DNA from: Olsenella sp.
GTDB lineage: Bacteria; Actinomycetota; Coriobacteriia; Coriobacteriales; Atopobiaceae
DNA length: 6,700 nt
Reading direction: 5' to 3'
Assembly (NCBI GenBank): GCA_015062715.1
Contig: SUUD01000113.1
Location: 1 to 6,700, forward strand
The number at the start of each line of letters is the position of its first letter. Position 1 is the first letter of the stretch. Below are positions 5,714 to 6,700 of the stretch, in pieces. Below the pieces are notes generated by a model that saw nothing but the letters and a program-made list of their open reading frames with translations, was not told where the DNA came from and made no database searches. The translations under genes were made by a program, and so were the position numbers.

Positions 5714-6059
5714 GGTGACGATTGGCCCAAGCGCCCTCGAGGATGTCGACGGCATCGTCTCGTACCTCTCGGGTGATCTGGGGAGCCCGCAGGCGGCGCA
5801 GGCCTTCAGGGGCAGGCTCGACCAGATTGTGGCCCTCCTTGCCGACATGCCCGATGCGTTCCCTCCCGTTGATGACCGCTACCTGTGCCATCGTGGCTAC
5901 CGAAAGGCGTTGGCGGGCAACTATGTGGTTGTGTATCGCGTTGTCGAGCTTGGCGCGACGTATGTTGGCGGCGAGCTTGATGACGACGGTACGAAGAGGG
6001 GCGTTGTGGCCATCATGCGCGTGTTCCATGGCTCGCAGCAGTGGGAGGACCTGCTGTAG
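5703..6059 (+). CDS. RelE/ParE-family toxin
   Basis: This 118-residue protein is a small RelE/ParE-superfamily toxin; members either cut mRNA at the ribosome (RelE, YoeB) or poison gyrase (ParE). The pattern is typical: an N-terminal strand YRVTIGPSALEDVDGIVSYL (3-22), a helical hairpin ending FPPVDDRYL (53-61), then the sheet GYRKALAGNYVVVYRV (65-80) and AIMRVFHGSQQWEDLL (103-118). Basic residues R67, K68, R79 and R106 are candidates for activity, but I cannot tell mRNase from gyrase inhibitor by eye. The gene starts inside the antitoxin end (11-base overlap), so translation is probably coupled; an upstream in-frame ATG at 5619 lies deep inside the antitoxin and is unlikely. Codons here use T in third position more than the sugar operon does (many GTT, CTT, TAT), a mild hint of horizontal transfer. 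Confidence 0.9.
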   Translation: MAYRVTIGPSALEDVDGIVSYLSGDLGSPQAAQAFRGRLDQIVALLADMPDAFPPVDDRYLCHRGYRKALAGNYVVVYRVVELGATYVGGELDDDGTKRGVVAIMRVFHGSQQWEDLL

Positions 6060-6092
6060 GGGTGATGTGCCCGTATAACGCACTGCATGGAT

Positions 6093-6136
6093 GGGGCCTT
6101 TGCGCGAACCCACCGCACGGGCGGTGCGATGATGCG
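6093..6136. repeat. 44-base imperfect direct repeat, copy 1, with internal hairpin
   Basis: It begins GGGGCCTTTGCGCGAACCC and ends GTGCGATGATGCG, and matches the copy at 6166-6209 at 41 of 44 positions. CGCAC (6114-6118) and GTGCG (6124-6128) form a 5-bp stem with a 5-base loop; in this copy CACCGC/GCGGTG (6111-6126) is an alternative 6-bp stem. It lies in the gap between convergent genes, downstream of the toxin. Confidence 0.85.
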
Positions 6137-6148
6137 CTCCTGCCATAT

Positions 6149-6158
6149 CGGTGCACCG
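6149..6158. repeat. 10-base perfect palindrome between the two direct repeats
   Basis: CGGTGCACCG is its own reverse complement and sits in the 29-base segment separating the two 44-base repeats. It shares GGTGC with the repeat hairpin arms, so it may be a remnant of the same structural element or a dimeric protein site. Confidence 0.5.
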
Positions 6159-6165
6159 TCCGTGA

Positions 6166-6209
6166 GGGGCCTTTGCACGAACCCACCGCACGGAAGGTGC
6201 GATGATGCG
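6166..6209. repeat. 44-base imperfect direct repeat, copy 2, with internal hairpin
   Basis: It is 73 bases downstream of copy 1 and differs at three positions: one in the 5' part (GCACGA for GCGCGA) and two adjacent bases in the hairpin loop (GGAAG for GGGCG). The 5-bp stem CGCAC/GTGCG (6187-6191 and 6197-6201) is kept. The copy ends just after the stop codon of the DUF1667 gene on the opposite strand. No T run follows on either strand, so it is not a plain intrinsic terminator. Confidence 0.85.
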
Positions 6210-6216
6210 GGCCGGC

Positions 6217-6591
6217 TCAGCCCGCCGCCACGTCGCGTGCCGCCACCACGTCGACGCCGGTGCCGCACACGTCGGCCACGATGACATCACCCATGCGCAC
6301 GGGTGCCGTGACCTGCACCGCGTTCACCTGTGCCAGGCATTCGCGGAGAAGCTCGCGCGGAACGGGCGCCGTGCTCTGGACGGCAAGGCGGCGCAGGGGC
6401 GCGCCCTCAATGGCGACCGTCGTGGTGAGCGTGCGCATGGGGTGGGTGTGCTCGGCCAGCACGTAGTCGCGGCCACGCCTGCAGCCCTCGCCGGAGACGA
6501 CAAGGTCGCTGGCCACGGCCCCCGGCTCGCCAGCCACCGTGATGCGGCAGCCGCGCGGGCACACGATGCAGGTGTAGGTTGTCTCGGCCAT
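6217..6591 (-). CDS. DUF1667 family protein with N-terminal four-cysteine motif
   Basis: This 124-residue protein matches the DUF1667 pattern, a family with no firmly established biochemical role. The N-terminus has C8-x2-C11-P-x2-C15 followed by C37 in GEGCRRGRDY, a set suited to an iron-sulfur cluster or a zinc site. The middle TLTTTVAIEG (54-63) and C-terminal APVRMGDVIVADVCGTGVDVVAARDV (96-121) are the conserved beta-rich part. By family knowledge such genes usually follow FAD-dependent oxidoreductase or GlpA-like dehydrogenase genes, so an electron-transfer accessory role is likely, but this is inference. The ATG directly abuts the stop codon of the preceding gene (TAGATG) and follows GGAGGTGA, so the two are tightly coupled in one operon. 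Confidence 0.85.
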   Translation of the reverse strand: MAETTYTCIVCPRGCRITVAGEPGAVASDLVVSGEGCRRGRDYVLAEHTHPMRTLTTTVAIEGAPLRRLAVQSTAPVPRELLRECLAQVNAVQVTAPVRMGDVIVADVCGTGVDVVAARDVAAG

Positions 6592-6700
6592 CTAGCTCAC
6601 CTCCACGATCTCGAGGGTCGGCGCGGCGCCCGCGGGCACCTGGGCCGAGAACGACAGCATGCTTGCCGGGGCCACGGCCATCAGGCGCTTGCGCGCTATG
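6592..6700 (-). CDS. C-terminal 35 residues of the gene upstream of DUF1667
   Basis: An open frame enters from the right edge and ends with TAG at 6592-6594, immediately before the DUF1667 start. It reads IARKRLMAVAPASMLS near the edge and ends TLEIVEVS. Base composition and the strong coupling to the next gene support a real coding end. The fragment is too short to place. DUF1667 neighbours are commonly FAD/NAD-dependent oxidoreductases, so that is the first hypothesis, not a call made from sequence. Confidence 0.6.
   Translation of the reverse strand, partial: IARKRLMAVAPASMLSFSAQVPAGAAPTLEIVEVS

Noticed and set aside
6093..6209. Minimal CRISPR array (two repeats and one spacer)
   Set aside because: Repeats of 44 bases with three mismatches, a 29-base spacer containing its own palindrome, only two units and no cas genes nearby do not fit a CRISPR.
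5562..6290. Minus-strand frame opposite the toxin-antitoxin genes, with repeated peptide words
   Set aside because: The repeated words come from translating the 44-base DNA repeats; most of the frame is antisense to the toxin gene.

Overview
The window is GC-rich (most codons end in G or C) yet carries Firmicutes-style regulation: sigma70-like promoters, strong Shine-Dalgarno sites, a PTS sugar operon and a LicT/BglG antiterminator. With the flavin reductase and DUF1667 genes, this fits an anaerobic gut- or oral-type actinobacterium of the Coriobacteriia (Olsenella/Atopobium-like). That assignment is inferred from gene content and base composition, not from a marker gene.

Layout. Positions 1-218 (minus) hold the N-terminus of a single-pass membrane protein cut by the left edge. 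Positions 4687 down to 314 (minus) form one sugar operon: promoter, a leader with a ribonucleic antiterminator (RAT) overlapping an intrinsic terminator, then EIIA (4091-4564), LicT-type antiterminator (3240-4085), EIICB permease (1661-3238) and a GH4 6-phospho-alpha-glucosidase (314-1651). Upstream lies a flavin reductase gene (4727-5269, minus). Divergent from it on the plus strand is a Phd/YefM-RelE/ParE toxin-antitoxin pair (5444-6059) with its own promoter. A 157-base convergent gap at 6060-6216 holds two imperfect 44-base direct repeats with hairpins. The right edge holds a DUF1667 gene (6217-6591, minus) and the last 35 codons of the gene before it (6592-6700).

How it works together. 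EIIA and EIICB should import and phosphorylate an alpha-glucoside such as maltose; the GH4 enzyme splits the 6-phospho-disaccharide using NAD+ and a divalent metal. The antiterminator is encoded inside the operon it should control. When EIICB is idle it is expected to phosphorylate and silence the regulator; when sugar is present the regulator binds the RAT and prevents folding of the terminator just before the EIIA start. The regulator lacks one of the four usual regulatory histidines.

I did not find a clearly new defence or mobile system. The most noteworthy items are the RAT-terminator switch in front of an alpha-glucoside (not beta-glucoside) operon, the His-to-Gln change in the antiterminator, the paired hairpin repeats at 6093-6209, and the small four-cysteine DUF1667 protein.
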